Shown here piece after piece: positions 33,744 through 47,198 of a stretch of 64,000 nt of DNA. Every line of letters begins with the position of its first letter. Position 1 is the stretch's first letter. Under the pieces are notes generated by a model that made no database searches, had not been told where the DNA came from, and saw only the letters and a program-made list of their open reading frames with translations. The translations under genes were made by a program, and so were the position numbers. The DNA is from Lithodes maja (taxonomy: Eukaryota > Arthropoda > Malacostraca > Decapoda > Lithodidae): positions 1 through 64,000 of the forward strand of contig JBAKBP010013042.1 in assembly GCA_037953745.1 (NCBI GenBank), given 5' to 3'.

Positions 33744-34051
33744 AAAAACATAAAAATCAAATAAAAAAAACTTTCTTTGATAGTTGAATTTTTTCAGTAT
33801 GTTATAGCAGTAATTCTGAGTTGCACTCCTCTCAGAATGCTGGGCTAGAGAAGCTCGCTCTTGAGGAGCATAACTACATATAATTTAACCTATTGTGTTG
33901 GGAGGGTTATAATTTTGAAAAAAATGTTTTGTTGAAGAACTGTGCCAGATATTTTACTGCCGCTGGGTGATGGGAAGTGGAGATATAGCATGGGTTCTAA
34001 CCATCAGATTTTTGTGAGCCTTGGGGCCTCTGAGAAAAATCTTGGGGGGGG
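33744..34051 (+). other. 3' UTR of copy 3 (resumed) with polypurine tract
   Basis: After the LINE target duplication the sequence resumes with AAAAACATAAAAATCAAATAAAAAAAACTTTCTTTGATAG-like text that matches copy 4 at 60095-60130. It ends in AATCTTGGGGGGGG directly before the 3' LTR (polypurine tract about 34041-34051). No gene. Confidence 0.8.
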
Positions 34052-35848
34052 TGTGACGTTAACCACTCCGTTAGAACCGCATGGCTTGTCCTACAGTGAC
34101 TCGCTAGGATCGCCAGGGCAGTGGATGGGGCTACAGTTTATGTATTAGAGTGTGCTTTATTTCATATGAAAGCTTGTGTCATGGGCAGTCCAGAAAGGCT
34201 CTTTGTTTTCGCCCATGTCACGGCTTTATATATTTAATTGTAAAGTATATGTTTTATCATTAACTAGTAATGATGGGATCTGGGAGAGAGAGAGAGAGTA
34301 GAACAGAGTGAGAGGTGGCGCGCAGTGTTTTTTGTCCCGCTCGATGATGTCACGGCTGGCTGCCTCGCGGGGGTTGGTGGAGAGAGGCCCTTACCATGCT
34401 GCAAGCTCTTGCTAGTGGTTAGTTGACTTGTAACCGCTTTTTTCCCACGCGGCTCGAGCTAGTGCGAGTATATATACAGTTCCTCGCCACTCTCTCCCTC
34501 AGATCTGGTTTCTAGAATGCACCCATCTTTTTTCCCTTGCTATCTATCCCCGCTCCGTACCTGAGAATCTTTTCCTCTGCCTATCTCTCTCATTTTCCAT
34601 ATCTTTCACCACCTTTTATTAATATTATACCCCCTCTGGTTAACTCTGCAAAATCAGCTTCATGCTGGCCAGTTGTATTGTGTGTTAAGGTCTGATATAG
34701 CCTATGTATGTTAGTTGTTAAGATAAGTGGATCACGAAGCATTGGTTGGCATTTATATTGTTTAGTACTGCTTCCTTTAGTTATTAGTGTTCTGCTGGAT
34801 TAGATAATGCTAGTCTAGGAGTCTGATATTATAGGTATTGTTTCCTATGAGTGCTGGCTTCAGTTAAAAGCGGCACAACATACCTGAGAACTGGAGTTGA
34901 TTGAGTAAATTCTAGTCTGTGTGCCATTGAGAGTAGAGCATGCACGAATGAGGGTTTTTTGCCTATACCATTCTGCACTGTTCTAGTCTCGATTGTTTGT
35001 CTTTGAGGTACGCCAGGAGAACGCTTAATACTTCGGTATTAAGGTTTCTCAAGAGAGCTACCCTTCATTATAACGTAATATTTGACGCACAGACTTGAGA
35101 TTTGCACTAGGCTATGCAGCATGCCATGCGCACCAGTATCTCGTATCATTGACTCTAGCTAGACTTTATCAGTCACAGTAGACATTAAGTATATTAACCT
35201 AATTACTCTTTTTATGCATACCCATTTATGATTACACAAGCATTTCGCAGCCTAGTTTGATGTATTGAGACACAAACGACTTAGGCTCTTTTTGTTGATA
35301 GGAATACTGCATTGTCGTGGCGATTATTATTAGTGTTGTAGTGTTTAGGATATTCTTGGCTCCGACGGCATTATATATTCTGCCTTTTTGTGTGCATAGC
35401 CTGCACGAGCATTGTTCCACTGCCTGCCTTTTTGGGTTCCATTTCCGATACGAGCATCTTTATAGCATCTAACATTTAAAGAAGATTCCTTGTTAGTGTT
35501 GAAGGACTTTAGTGCACTTTCTTTCATGCAGGAGTGCCTGACATTTATTGATTAAAGTAACGTAAGCTGTAACTTCTCTTACCACCTTACTTTGCATACC
35601 ATAACCAAGCACCTTCGGTTATAGGTAGTAATAGGCTGTTTTCACATAACATTAAGGCTAAAGTAGACGCACATTTATTGAGAGTTTGATAGCCTATTAT
35701 TGCATATAGAACTCTGTAGAGTATTTGTGTTCTTTGTTCACTGGGGATATACATCAGAGGTTGGAGCTAGCGCTTTCCGTTGTAACATTTATGCCATTAA
35801 TAGTCCAATGAATAAGAGCCCTGATATATTTGAACCCCAGTCGTAACA
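34052..35848 (+). repeat. 3' LTR of copy 3 (1797 bp)
   Basis: Starts TGTGACGTTAACC and ends CCCCAGTCGTAACA, followed by satellite. It is the intact reference for the 5' LTR: it has the extra 188 bp (34203-34390, holding a GA microsatellite near 34283) and the unoccupied TTAA site near 35548. TATA-like 34469-34476. Confidence 0.92.
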
Positions 35849-38800
35849 TCTCTCATTGCTTCCCATTCTCTCCTTGCTTCCCATTATCTCAATGCTTCAC
35901 ATGCTCTCCTTGCTTCCCATTCTCTCATTGCTTCCCATTCTCCCATTGCTTTCCATTATCTTAATGCTTCCCATTCTCTCCTTGCTTCCCATTCTCTCAT
36001 TGCTTCCCATTCTCTCATTGCTTCCTATTTTCTCCTGCCTCGCTAATCTATCCTTGCTTCCCATTTTCTCATTACTTCCAATTCTCCCATTGCTTCCCAT
36101 TATATCCTAGCTCCCAATTCTCCCCTTCCTCCCCATTTTCTCGTTGCTTCCCTTTCTCTCATTGATTCCCATACTCTCATTGCTTCCCATTCTCTCCTTC
36201 CTCCCCCTTATCTCCTTGCTTCCCATTCTCTCCTTGCTTCCCATTCTCTCATTGGTTCCCATTCTCTCCTTCCTCCACATTCTATCCTTCCTCCCCATTC
36301 TCCCCTTCCTCCCCATTCTCTCCTTGCTTCCCATTCTCTCATTGCTTCCCATTCTCTCATTGCTGCACATTCTCTCATTGCTTCCCATTCTCTCCTTGCT
36401 TCCCATTTCTCATTGCTTCCCATTCTCTCATTGCTTCCCATTCTCTCATTGCTTCCCATTCTCTCCTTCCTCCCAATTCTCTCATTGTTTCCCATTCTCT
36501 CTTTGCTTCCCATTCTCTCCTTGCTTCCCATTCTCTCATTACTTTCCATGCCCTCATTGCTTCCCATTCTCTCATTGCTTCCCATTCTCTCCTTCTTCCC
36601 CATTCTCTCCTTACTTCCCATTCACTACTTGCTCCCCATTCTCTCCTTATTCCCTATTCTCTCCTTGCTTCCCATTCTCTCCTTCCACCCCATGTTCTCG
36701 TTGCTACCCTTTCTCTCATTGCTTCACATTCTCTCATTGCTTCCCTTTCTCTCCTTGCTTCCCATGCTCTCCTTACTTCCCATTCTCTCATTGCTTCCCA
36801 TTCTCCCATTGCTTCCTAATCTCTTATTACTTCCCTTTCTCTCCTTGCTTCCCATTCTCTCATTGCTTCCCATTCTCTCATTGCTTCCTATTTTCTCCTT
36901 CCTCCCTAATCTATCCTTGCTTCCCATTTACTAATTACTTCCCATTCTCCCATTGCTTCCCATTATATCCTAGCTCCCCATTCTCCCCTTCCTCCCCAGG
37001 TTCTCCTTGCTTCCCTTTCTCTCATTGATTCCTATACTCTCATTGCTTCCCATTCTCTCCTTCCTCCCCCTTATCTCCTTGCTTCCCATTCTCTCCTTGC
37101 TTCCCATTCTCTCATTGGTCCCCATTCTCTCCTTCCTCCACATTTTATGCATCCTCCCCATTCTCCCCTTCCTCCCCATTCTCTCCTTGCTTCCCATTCT
37201 CTCATTGCTTCCCATTCTCTCATTGCTTCCTATTTTCTCCTGCCTCGCTAATCTATCCTTGCTTCCCATTTTCTCATTACTTCCAATTCTCCCATTGCTT
37301 CCCATTATATCCTAGCTCCCCATTCTCCCCTTCCTCCCCATGTTCTCGTTGCTTCCCTTTCTCTCATTGATTCCCATACTCTCATTGCTTCCCATTCTCT
37401 CCTTCCTCCCCCTTATCTCCTTGCTTCCCATTCTCTCCTTGCTTCCCATTCTCTCATTGGTTCCCATTCTCTCCTTCCTCCACATTCTATCCTTCCTCCC
37501 CATTCTCCCCTTCCTACCCCTTCTCTCCTTGCTTCCCATTCTCTCATTGCTTCCCATTCTCTCATTGCTGCACATTCTCTCATTGCTTCCCATTCTCTCC
37601 TTGCTTCCCATTTCTCATTGCTTCCCATTCTCATTGCTTCCCATTCTCGCATTGCTTCCCATTCTCTGCTTCCTCCCAATTCTCTCATTGTTTCCCATTC
37701 TCTCTTTGCTTCCCATTCTCTCCTTGCTTCCCATTCTCTCATTACTTTCCATGCCCTCATTGCTTCCCATTCTCTCATTGCTTCCCATTCTCTCCTTCCT
37801 CCCCATTCTTTCCTTACTTCCCATTCACTACTTGCTCCCCACTCTCTCCTTATTCCCTATTCTCTCCTTGCTTCCCATTCTCTCCTTCCACCCCATGTTC
37901 TCATTGCTTCCCTTTCTCTCATTGCTTCCCATTCTCTCATTGCTTCCCTTGTTCTCCTTGCTTCCCATGCTCTGCTTACTTCCCATTCTCTCATTGCTTC
38001 CCATTCTCCCATTGCTTCCCAATCTCTTATTACTTCCCTTTCTCTCCTTGCTTCCCATTCTCTCATTGCTTCCCATTCTCTCATTGCTTCCTATTTTCTC
38101 CTTCCTCCCTAATCTATCCTTGCTTCCCATTTACTCATTACTTCCCATTCTCCCATTGCTTCCCAATATATCCTAGCTCCCCATTCTCCCCTTCCTCCCC
38201 AGGTTCTCATTGCTTCCCTTTCTCTCATTGATTCCTATACTCTCATTGCTTCCCATTCTCTCCTTCCTCCCCCTTATCTCCTTGCTTCCCATTCTCTCCT
38301 TGCTTCCCATTCTCTCATTGGTCCCCATTCTCTCCTTCCTCCACATTTTATTCATCCTCCCCATTCTCCCCTTCCTCCCCTTTTTCTCATTGTTTCCCAT
38401 TCTCTCTTTGCTTCCCATTCTCTCCTTTCTCCCCATTCTCTCATTACTTTCCATGCTCTCATTGCTTCCCATTCTCTCATTGCTTCCCATTCTCTCCTTC
38501 CTCCCCATTCTCTCCTTACTTCCCATTCACTCCTTCCTCCCCATTTTCTCCTTACTTCCCATTCCCTCATTGCTTCACATTCTCTCCTTGCTCCCCATTC
38601 TCTCCTTATTCCCTATTCTCTCCTTGCTTCCCATTCTCTCCTTCCACCCCATGTTCTCGTTGCTTCCCTTTCTCTCATTGCTTCCCATTCTCTCATTGTT
38701 TCCCTTTCTCTCCTTGCTTCCCATGCTCTCATTGCTTCCCATTATCCCCTTCCTTTCCACTATCTCCTTCTTCTCCATTCTCTCGTTGCTTCCCATTCTC

Positions 38801-41800
38801 TCCTTCCACCCCATGTTCTCGTTGCTTCCCTTTCTCTCATTGCTTCTCATTTTCTCCTTCCTCCCCATTCTCTCATTGCTTCCCATTCTTTCATTGCTCC
38901 CCTTTCTCACCTTCCTCTCCTTGCTTCCCATTATCTCATTGCTTCCCATTCTCTCATTGCTTCCCATTCTCTCATTACTTCCCATTCTCGTATTGCTTCC
39001 CATTCTCTCATTGCTTCCCATTCTCTTATTGCTTCCCATTCTCTCATTGCTTCCTACTCTCTCTTTCCTCCCCATTATCTCCTAGCGTCCTATTATCTCA
39101 TTACTTCCCATTCTCCCATTGCTTCCCATTATATCCTTGCTCCACATTCTCTCCTTGCTTCCCATTCTCTCATTGTTTCCCATTCTCTCATTGCTTCCCA
39201 TTCTCTCATTGCTTCCCATTCTCTCCTTGCTTCCCATTCTCTCATTGCTTCCCATTATCTCATTGCTTCCCATTTTCTCCTTCTTTGCCATTCCCTTCTT
39301 TCTCCCCATTTTCTCCTTGCTTCCCATTCTCTTCTTGCTTCCCATTCTCTCATTGCTTCCCATTTTCTCTTTGCTTCCAATTCTCTCATTGCTTCCAATT
39401 TTCTCCATCGTCCCCATTCTCTCATTGCTTTCCATTCTCTCATTGCTTCCCATTCTCTCCTTGCTTCCCATTATCTCATTGCTTCTCATTCTCTCATTGC
39501 TTCCCATTCTCTCATTGCTTCCCATTCTCCCATTGCTTCCCATTCTCGTATTGCTTCCCATTCTCTCCTTGCTTCCCATTCTCTCATTGCTTCCCATTAT
39601 TTCATTGCTTCCTATTCTCTCCTTCCTCCCTAATCTATCCTTGCTTCCCATTTTCTCATTACTTCCCATTCTCCCATTGCTTCCCATTATATCCTAGCTC
39701 CCCATTCTCCCATTCCTCCCCATGTTCTCGTTGCTTCCCTTTCTCTCATTGATTCCCATACTCTCATTGCTTCCCATTCTCTCCTTCCTTCCCCTTATCT
39801 CCTTGCTTCCCATTCTCTCCTTGCTTCCCATTCCCTCATTGGTCCCCATTATCTCCTTCCTCCACATTCTATCCTTCCTCCCCATTCTCCCCATTCTCTC
39901 CTTGCTTTCCATTCTCTCATTGCTTTCCATTCTTTCATTGCTGCCCATTCCCTCATTGCTTCCCATTCTCTCCTTGCTTCCCATTTCTCATTGCTTCCCA
40001 TTATCTCATTGCTTCCCATTCTCTCATTGCTTTCCATTTTCTCATTGCTTCCCATTCTCTCCTTCCTCCCCATTCTCTCATTTTTTCCCATTCTCTCTTT
40101 GCTTCCCATTCCCTCCTTGCTTCCCATTCTCTCATTACTTTCCATGCTCTCATTGCTTCCCATTCTCTCATTGCTTCCCATTCTCTCCTTCCTCCCCATT
40201 CTCTCCTTACTTCCCATCCACTCCTTCCTCCCCATTCTCTCCTTGCTTCCCATTCCCTCATTGCTTCACATTCTCTCATTGCTCCCCATTCTCTCCTTAT
40301 TCCCTATTATCTCCTTGCTTCCCATTCTCTCCTTCCACCCCCTGTTCTCGTTGCTTCCCTATCTCTCATTGCTTCCCATTCTCTCATTGCTTCCCTTTCT
40401 CTCCTTGCTTCCCATGCTCTCATTGCTTCCCATTCTCCCCTTCCTTCCCATTCTCTCCTTCTTCACCATTCTCTCCTTGCTTTCCATTCTCTCATTGCTC
40501 CCCATTCTCTCTTTCCTCCCCATTCTCTCCTTGCTTCCCATTATCTCGTTGCTTCCCATTCTCTCATTGCTTCCCATTCTCTCATTGCTTCCCATTCTCG
40601 TATTGCTTCCCATTCTCTCCTTGCTTCCCATTCTCTCATTGCTTCCCATTCTCTCATTGCTTCCTACTCTCTCCTTCCTCCCCATTCTCTCCTAGCGTCC
40701 TATTATCTCATTACTTCCCATTCTCCCATTGCTTCCCATTATATCCTTGCTCCACATTTTCTCCTTGCTTCCCATTCTCTCATTGTTTCCCATTCTCTCA
40801 TTGCTTCCCATTCTCTCATTGCTTCCCATTCTCTTATTGCTTCCCATTCTCTCCTTGCTTCCCATTCTCTCATTGCTTCCCATTCTCTCATTGCTTCCTA
40901 TATTCTCCTTCCTCCCTAATCTATCCTTGCTTCTCATTTTCTCATTACTTCCCATTCTCCCATTGTTTCCCATTATATCCTAGCTTCCCATTCTCCCCTT
41001 CCTCCCCATGTTCTCGTTGCTTCCCTTTCTCTCATTGATTCCCATACTCTCATTGCTTCCCATTCTCTCCTTCCTCCCCCTTATCTCCTTGCTTCCCATT
41101 CTCTCTTTGCTTCCCATTCTCTCATTTGTCCCCATTCTCTCCTTCCTCCACATTCAATCCTTCCTCCCCATTCTCCCCATTCTCTCCTTGCTTCCCATTC
41201 TCTCATTGCTTCCCATTCTCTCATTGCTGCCCACTCTCACATTGCTTGCCGTTCTCTTCTTGCTTCCCATTTCTCATTGCTTCCCATTCTCTCATTGCTT
41301 CCCATTCTCTCATTGCTTCCCATTCTCTCCTTCGTCCCCATTCTCTCATTGTTTCCCATTCTCTCTTTGCTTCCCATTCTCTCCTTGCTTCACATTCTCT
41401 CATTACTTTCCATGCTCTCATTGCTTCCCATTCTCTCATTGCTTCCCATTCTCTCCTTCCTCCCCATTCTCTCCTTACTTCCCATTCACTCCTTCCTCCC
41501 CATGCTCTCCTTGCTTCCCATTCTAACATTGTTTCACATTCTCTCCTTGCTCCCCATTATCTCCTTATTCCCTATTCTCTTCTTGCTTCCCATTCTTTCC
41601 TTCCACCCCATGTTCTCGTTGCTTCGCTTTCTCTCATTGCTTCCCATTCTCTCATTCCTTCCCTTTCTCTCCTTGCTTCCCATGCTCTCATTGTTTCCCA
41701 TTCTCCCCTTCCTTCCCATTCTCTCCTTCTTCACCATTCTCTCCTTGCTTCCCATTCTCTCCTTCCACCCCATGTTCTCGTTGCTTCCCTTTCTCTCATT

Positions 41801-44800
41801 GCTTCCCATTCTCTCATAGCTTCTCATTTTCTCCTTCCTCCCCATCTTCTCATTGCTTCCCATTCTCTCATTGCTCCCCATTCTCTCTTTCCTCCCCATT
41901 CTCTCCTTGCTTCCCATTATCTCATTGCTTCCCATTCTCTCATTGCTTCCCATTCTCTCATGCTTCCCATTCTCGTATTGCTTCCCATTGTCTCCTTGCT
42001 TCCAATTCTCTCATTGCTTCCCATGCTCTCATTGCTTCCTACTCTCTCCTTCCTCCCCATTCTCTCCTAGCGTCCTATTATCTCATTACTTCCCATTCTC
42101 CCATTGCTTCCCATTATATCCTTGCTCCACATTCTCTCCTTGCTTCCCATTCTCTCATTGTTTCCCATTCTCTCATTGCTTCCCATTCTCTCATTGCTTC
42201 CCATTCTCTCCTTGCTTCCCATATCTCATTGCTTCCCATTATCTCATTGCTTCCCATTTTCTCCTTCTTTGCCATTCTCTTCTTCCTCCCCATTCCCTCC
42301 TTGCTTCCCATTCTCTTCTTAATGCTTCCCTTTCTCTCATTCCTTCCCATTTTCTGTTTGCTTCCAATTCTCTCATTGCTTCCAATTCTCTCATTGCTTC
42401 CAATTATATCCTCCCTCCCCATTCTCTCATTGCTTTCCATTCTCTCATTGCTTCCCATTCTCTCCTTCCTTCCCATTATCTCAATGCTTCCCATGCTCTC
42501 CTTGCTTCCCATTCTCTCATTGCTTCCCATTCTCCCATTGCTTCCCATTCTCTTATTGCTTCCCATTCTCTCCTTGCTTCCCATTATCTCATTGCTTCCT
42601 ACTCTCTCCTTTTCCCCATTCTCTCCTAGCGTCCTATTATCTCATTACTTCCCATTCTCCATTGCTTCCAATTATATCGTTGCTCCACATTTTCTCCTTG
42701 CTTCCCATTCTCTCATTGTTTCCCATTATCTCATTGCTTCCCATTCTCTCATTGCTTCCCATTCTCTTATTGATTCCCATTCTCTCCTTACTTCCCATTC
42801 TCTCATTGCTTCCCATTCTCTCATTGCTTCCTATTTTCTCCTTCCTCCCTAATCTATCCTTTCTTCCCATTTTCTCATTACTTCCCATTCTCCCATTGCT
42901 TCACATTATATCCTAGCTCCCCATTCTCCCCATCCTTCCCATGTTCTCGTTGCTTCCCTTTCTCTCATTGATTCCCATACTCTCATTGCTTCCCATTCTC
43001 TCCTTCCTCCCCCTTATTTCCTTGCTTCCCATTCTCTCATTGGTCCCCATTCTCTCCTTCCTCCACATTCTATCCTTCCTCCCCATTCTCTCCTTGCTTC
43101 CATTCTCTCATTGCTTCCCATTCTCTCATTGCTGCCCATTCTCTCATTGCTTCCCATTCTCTCCTTGCATCCCCTTTCTCATTGCTTCCCATTCTCTCAT
43201 TGCTTCCCATTCTCTCATTATTCCCATTCTTTCCTTCCTCCCCATTCTCTCATTGTTTCCCATTCTCTCATTGCTTCCCATTCTCTCATTGCTTCCCATT
43301 CTCTCCTTCCTCCCCATTATCTCATTGGTCCCCACTCTCTCCTTCCTCCACATTCTATCCTTCCTCCCCATTCTCCCCTTCCTCCCCATTCTCTCTTTGC
43401 TTCCCATTCTCTCCTTGCTTCCCATTCTCTCATTACTTTCCATGCTCTCATTGCTTCCCATTCTCTCATTGCTTCCCATTCTCTCCTTCCTCCCCATTCT
43501 CTCCATACTTCCCATTCACTCCTTCCTCCCAATTCTCTCCTTGCTTCCCATTCCCTCATTGCTTCACATTCTCTTCTTGCTCCCCATTATCTCCTTATTC
43601 CCTATTCTCTCATTGCTTCCCATTCTCTCCTTCCACCCCATGTTCTCGTTCCTTCCCTTTCTCTCAATGCTTCCCATTCTCTCATAGCTTCCCTTTCTCT
43701 CCTTGCTTCCCATGCTCTCATTGCTTCCCATTCTCCCCTTCCTTCCCATTCTCTCCTTCTTCACCATTCTCAACTTGCTTCCCATTATCTCCTTCCACCC
43801 CATGTTCTCGTTGCTTCCCTTTCTCTCATTGCTTCCCATTCTCTCATTGCTTCTCATTTTCTCCTTCCTCCCCATTCTCTCATTGCTTCCCTTTCTCTCA
43901 TTGCTCCCCATCTTCTCCTTCCTCCCCATTCTCTCCTTGCTTCCCATTCTCTCATTGCTTCCCATTCTCTCCTTGCTTCCCATTCTCTCATTGCTTCCCA
44001 TTCTCTCATTGCTTCCCATTCTCGAATTGCTACCCATTCTCTCCTTGCTTCCCATTCTCTCATTGCTTCCCATGCTCTCATTGCTTCCTACTCTCTCCTT
44101 CCTCCCCATTATCTCCTAGCATCCTATTATCTCATTACTTCCCATTCTCCCATTGCTTCCCATTATATCCTTGCTCCATATTCTCTCCTTGCTTCCCATT
44201 CTCTCATTGTTTCCCATTCTCTCATTGCTTCCCATTCTCTCATTGCTTCCCTTTCTCTCCTTGCTTCCCATGCTCTCATTGCTTCCCATTATTCCCTTCC
44301 TTCCCATTCTCTCCTTCTTCACCATTCTCTCCTTCCTCCCCCTTCTCTCCATGCTTCCCATTCTCTTCTTGCTTCCCATTCTCTCATTGCTTACCATTTT
44401 CTCTTTGCTTCCAATACTCTCATTGCTTCCAATTTTCTCCTTCCTCCCCATTCTCTCATTGCTTTCCATTCTCTCATTTCTTCCCATTCTCTCCTTGCTT
44501 CCCATTCTCTCATTACTTACCATGCTCTCATTGCTTCCCATTCTCTCATTGCTTCCCATTCTCTCCTTCCTCCCCATTCTCTCCTTACTTCCCATTCACT
44601 CCTTCCTCCCCATTCTCTCCTTGCTTCCCATTCCCTCATTTCTTCACATTCTCTCCTTGCTCCCCATTCTCTCCTTATTCCCTATTCTCTCCTTCCACCC
44701 CATGTTCTCGTTGCTTCCCTTTCTCTCATTGCTTCCCATTCTCTCATTTCTTCCCTTTCTCTCCTTGCTTTCCATGCTCTCATTGCTTCCCATTATCCCC

Positions 44801-47198
44801 TTCCTTCCCATTCTCTCCTTCTTCACCATTCTCTCCTTGCTTCCCATTCTCTCCTTCCACCCCATGTTCTCGTTGCTTCCCTTTCTCTCATTGCTTCCCA
44901 TTCTCTCATTGCTTCTCATTTTCTCCTTCCTCCCCATTCTCTCATTGCTTCCCATTCTCTCATTGCTCCCCATTCTCTCCTTCCTCCCCATTCTCTCCTT
45001 GCTTCCCATTATCTCATTGCTTCCCATTCTCTCATTGCTTCCCATTCTCTCATTGCTTCCCATTCTCGTATTGCTTCCCATTCTCATCTTGCTTCCCATT
45101 CTTTCATTGCTTCCCATTCTCTCATTGCTTCCTACTCTGTCCTTCCTCCCCATTCTCTCCTAGCGTCCTGTTATATCATTACTTCCTATTCTCCCATTGC
45201 TTCCCATTATATCCTTGCTCCACATTCTCTCATTGCTTCCCATTCTCTCATTGTTTCCCATTCTCTCATTGCTTCCCATTCTCTCATTGCTTCCCATTCT
45301 CTCATTGCTTCCCTTTCTCTCCTTGCTTCCCATGCTCTCATTGCTTCCCATTATTCCCTTCCTTCCCATTCTCTCCTTCTTCACCATTCTCTCCTTCCTC
45401 CCCATTCTCTCCATGCTTCCCATTCTCTTCTTGCTTCCCATTCTCTCATTGCTTACCATTTTCTCTTTGCTTCCAATACTCTCATTGCTTCCAATTTTCT
45501 CCTTCCTCCCCATTCTCTCATTGCTTTCCATTCTCTCATTTCTTCCCATTCTCTCCTTGCTTCCCATTCTCTCATTACTTTCCATGCTCTCATTGCTTCC
45601 CATTCTCTCATTGCTTCCCATTCTCTCCTTCCTCCCCATTCTCTCCTTACTTCCCATTCACTCCTTCCTCCCCATTCTCTCCTTGCTTCCCATTCCCTCA
45701 TTTCTTCACATTCTCTCCTTGCTCCCCATTCTCTCCTTATTCCCTATTCTCTCCTTCCACCCCATGTTCTCGTTGCTTCCCTTTCTCGCATTGCTTCCCA
45801 TTCTCTCATTTCTTCCCTTTCTCTCCTTGCTTTCCATGCTCTCATTGCTTCCCATTATCCCCTTCCTTCCCATTCTCTCCTTCTTCACCATTCTCTCCTT
45901 GCTTCCCATTCTCTCCTTTCCACCCCATGTTCTCGTTGCTTCCCTTTCTCTCATTGCTTCCCATTCTCTCATTGCTTCTCATTTTCTCCTTCCTCCCCAT
46001 TCTCTCATTGCTTCCCATTCTCTCATTGCTCCCCATTCTCTCCTTCCTCCCCATTCTCTCCTTGCTTCCCATTATCTCATTGCTTCCCATTCTCTCATTG
46101 CTTCCCATTCTCTCATTGCTTCCCATTCTCGTATTGCTTCCCATTCTCATCTTGCTTCCCATTCTTTCATTGCTTCCCATTCTCTCATTGCTTCCTACTC
46201 TGTCCTTCCTCCCCATTCTCTCCTAGCGTCCTGTTATATCATTACTTCCTATTCTCCCATTGCTTCCCATTATATCCTTGCTCCACATTCTCTCATTGCT
46301 TCCCATTCTCTCATTGTTTCCCATTATCTCATTGCTTCCCATTCTCTCATTGCTTCCCATTCTCTCCTTGCTTCCCATTCTCTCATTGCATCCCATTATC
46401 TCATTGCTTCCCATTTTCTCCTTCTTTGCCATTCTCTTCTTCCTCCCCATTTTCTCCTTGCTTCCCATTCTCTTCTTGCTTCCCATTCTCTCATTGCTTC
46501 CCATTTTCTCTTTGCTTCCAATTCTCTCATTGCTTCCAATTCTCTCCTTCCTCCCCATTCTCTAATTGCTTTCCATTCTATCATTGCTTCCCATTCTCTC
46601 CTTGCTTCCCATTATCTCATTGCTTCCCATTATCTCATTGCTTCCCATTCTCTCATTGCTTCCCATTCTCCCATTGCTTCCCATTCTCTTATTGCTTCCC
46701 ATTCTCTCCTTGCTTCCCATTCTCCCATTGCTTCCCATTATTTCATTGCTTCCTATTCTCTCCTTCCTCCCTAATCTATCGTTGCTTCCCATTTTCTCAT
46801 TACTTCCCATTCTCCCATTGCTTCCCATTATATCCTAGCTCCCCATTCTCTCCTTCCTCCCCATGTTCTCGTTGCTTCCCTTTCTCTCATTGATTCCCAT
46901 ACACTCATTGCTTCCCATTCTCTCCTTCCTCCCCATATCTCCTTGCTTCCCATTCTCTCATTGGTCCCCATTATCTCCTTCCTCCACATTCTATCCTTCC
47001 TCCTCATTCTCCCCATTCTCTCCTTGCTTCCCATTCTCTCATTGCTTCCCATTCTCTCATTGCTGCCCATTCCCTCATTGCTTCCCATTCTCTCCTTGCC
47101 CTCCATTTCTCATTGCTTCCCATTCTCTCATTGCTTCCCATTCTCTCATTGCTTCCCATTCTCTCATTGCTTCCCTTTCTCTCCTTCCTCCCCATTCT
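35849..47198. repeat. 18-bp pyrimidine-rich satellite, main block
   Basis: About 11.3 kb of diverged 18-bp units, consensus TTGCTTCCCATTCTCTCA on the plus strand, about 83% pyrimidine. Unit variants (CTTCCTCCCCATTCTCTC, GTTGCTTCCCTTTCTCTC, TTACTTTCCATG and others) occur in fixed order and form irregular higher-order repeats. A marker block GTTCTCGTTGCTTCCC...ATTGATTCCCATACTCTC recurs near 36135, 37345, 39725, 41010, 42945 and 46865. Because 18 is a multiple of 3 and five of six frames lack a stop in the consensus, the array holds many long open frames (up to 1260 codons at 43111-46893) that are not genes. Confidence 0.95.
44116..46222. repeat. Higher-order repeat, two tandem copies of about 1.05 kb
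   Basis: The marker CTAGC(A/G)TCCT(A/G)TTAT recurs at 44116, 45160 and 46223. The first spacing is 1044 bp, exactly 58 units of 18. The second is 1063, 59 units plus one inserted base (extra T near 45916). The two blocks agree unit by unit with few differences, so the duplication is recent. Confidence 0.85.

Larger units (their letters stand above)
17552..35848 (+). mobile_element. Gmr1-like LTR element, copy 3, carrying nested LINE, piggyBac and MITE
   Basis: Plus-strand element with 5' LTR 17552-19841 and 3' LTR 34052-35848. The satellite lies on both sides, with a tctc repeat at 17548-17551 and 35849-35852 as a likely 4-bp target duplication. The internal region is 19842-24764 plus 33752-34051, interrupted by an RTE-like LINE at 24765-33743. 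Leaving out the insertions, the element is about 8.6 kb. Confidence 0.92.

Noticed and set aside
43111..46893. 1260-codon open frame of Ser/His/Leu/Pro repeats (and many others at 35849-52716 on both strands)
   Set aside because: They are translations of the 18-bp satellite, open because the period is a multiple of three. Five frames are open at once and none shows a start context or a non-repeat domain.
35849..47198. CRISPR-like regular repeats
   Set aside because: The units are contiguous and diverged, with no unique spacers, and the window is eukaryotic.
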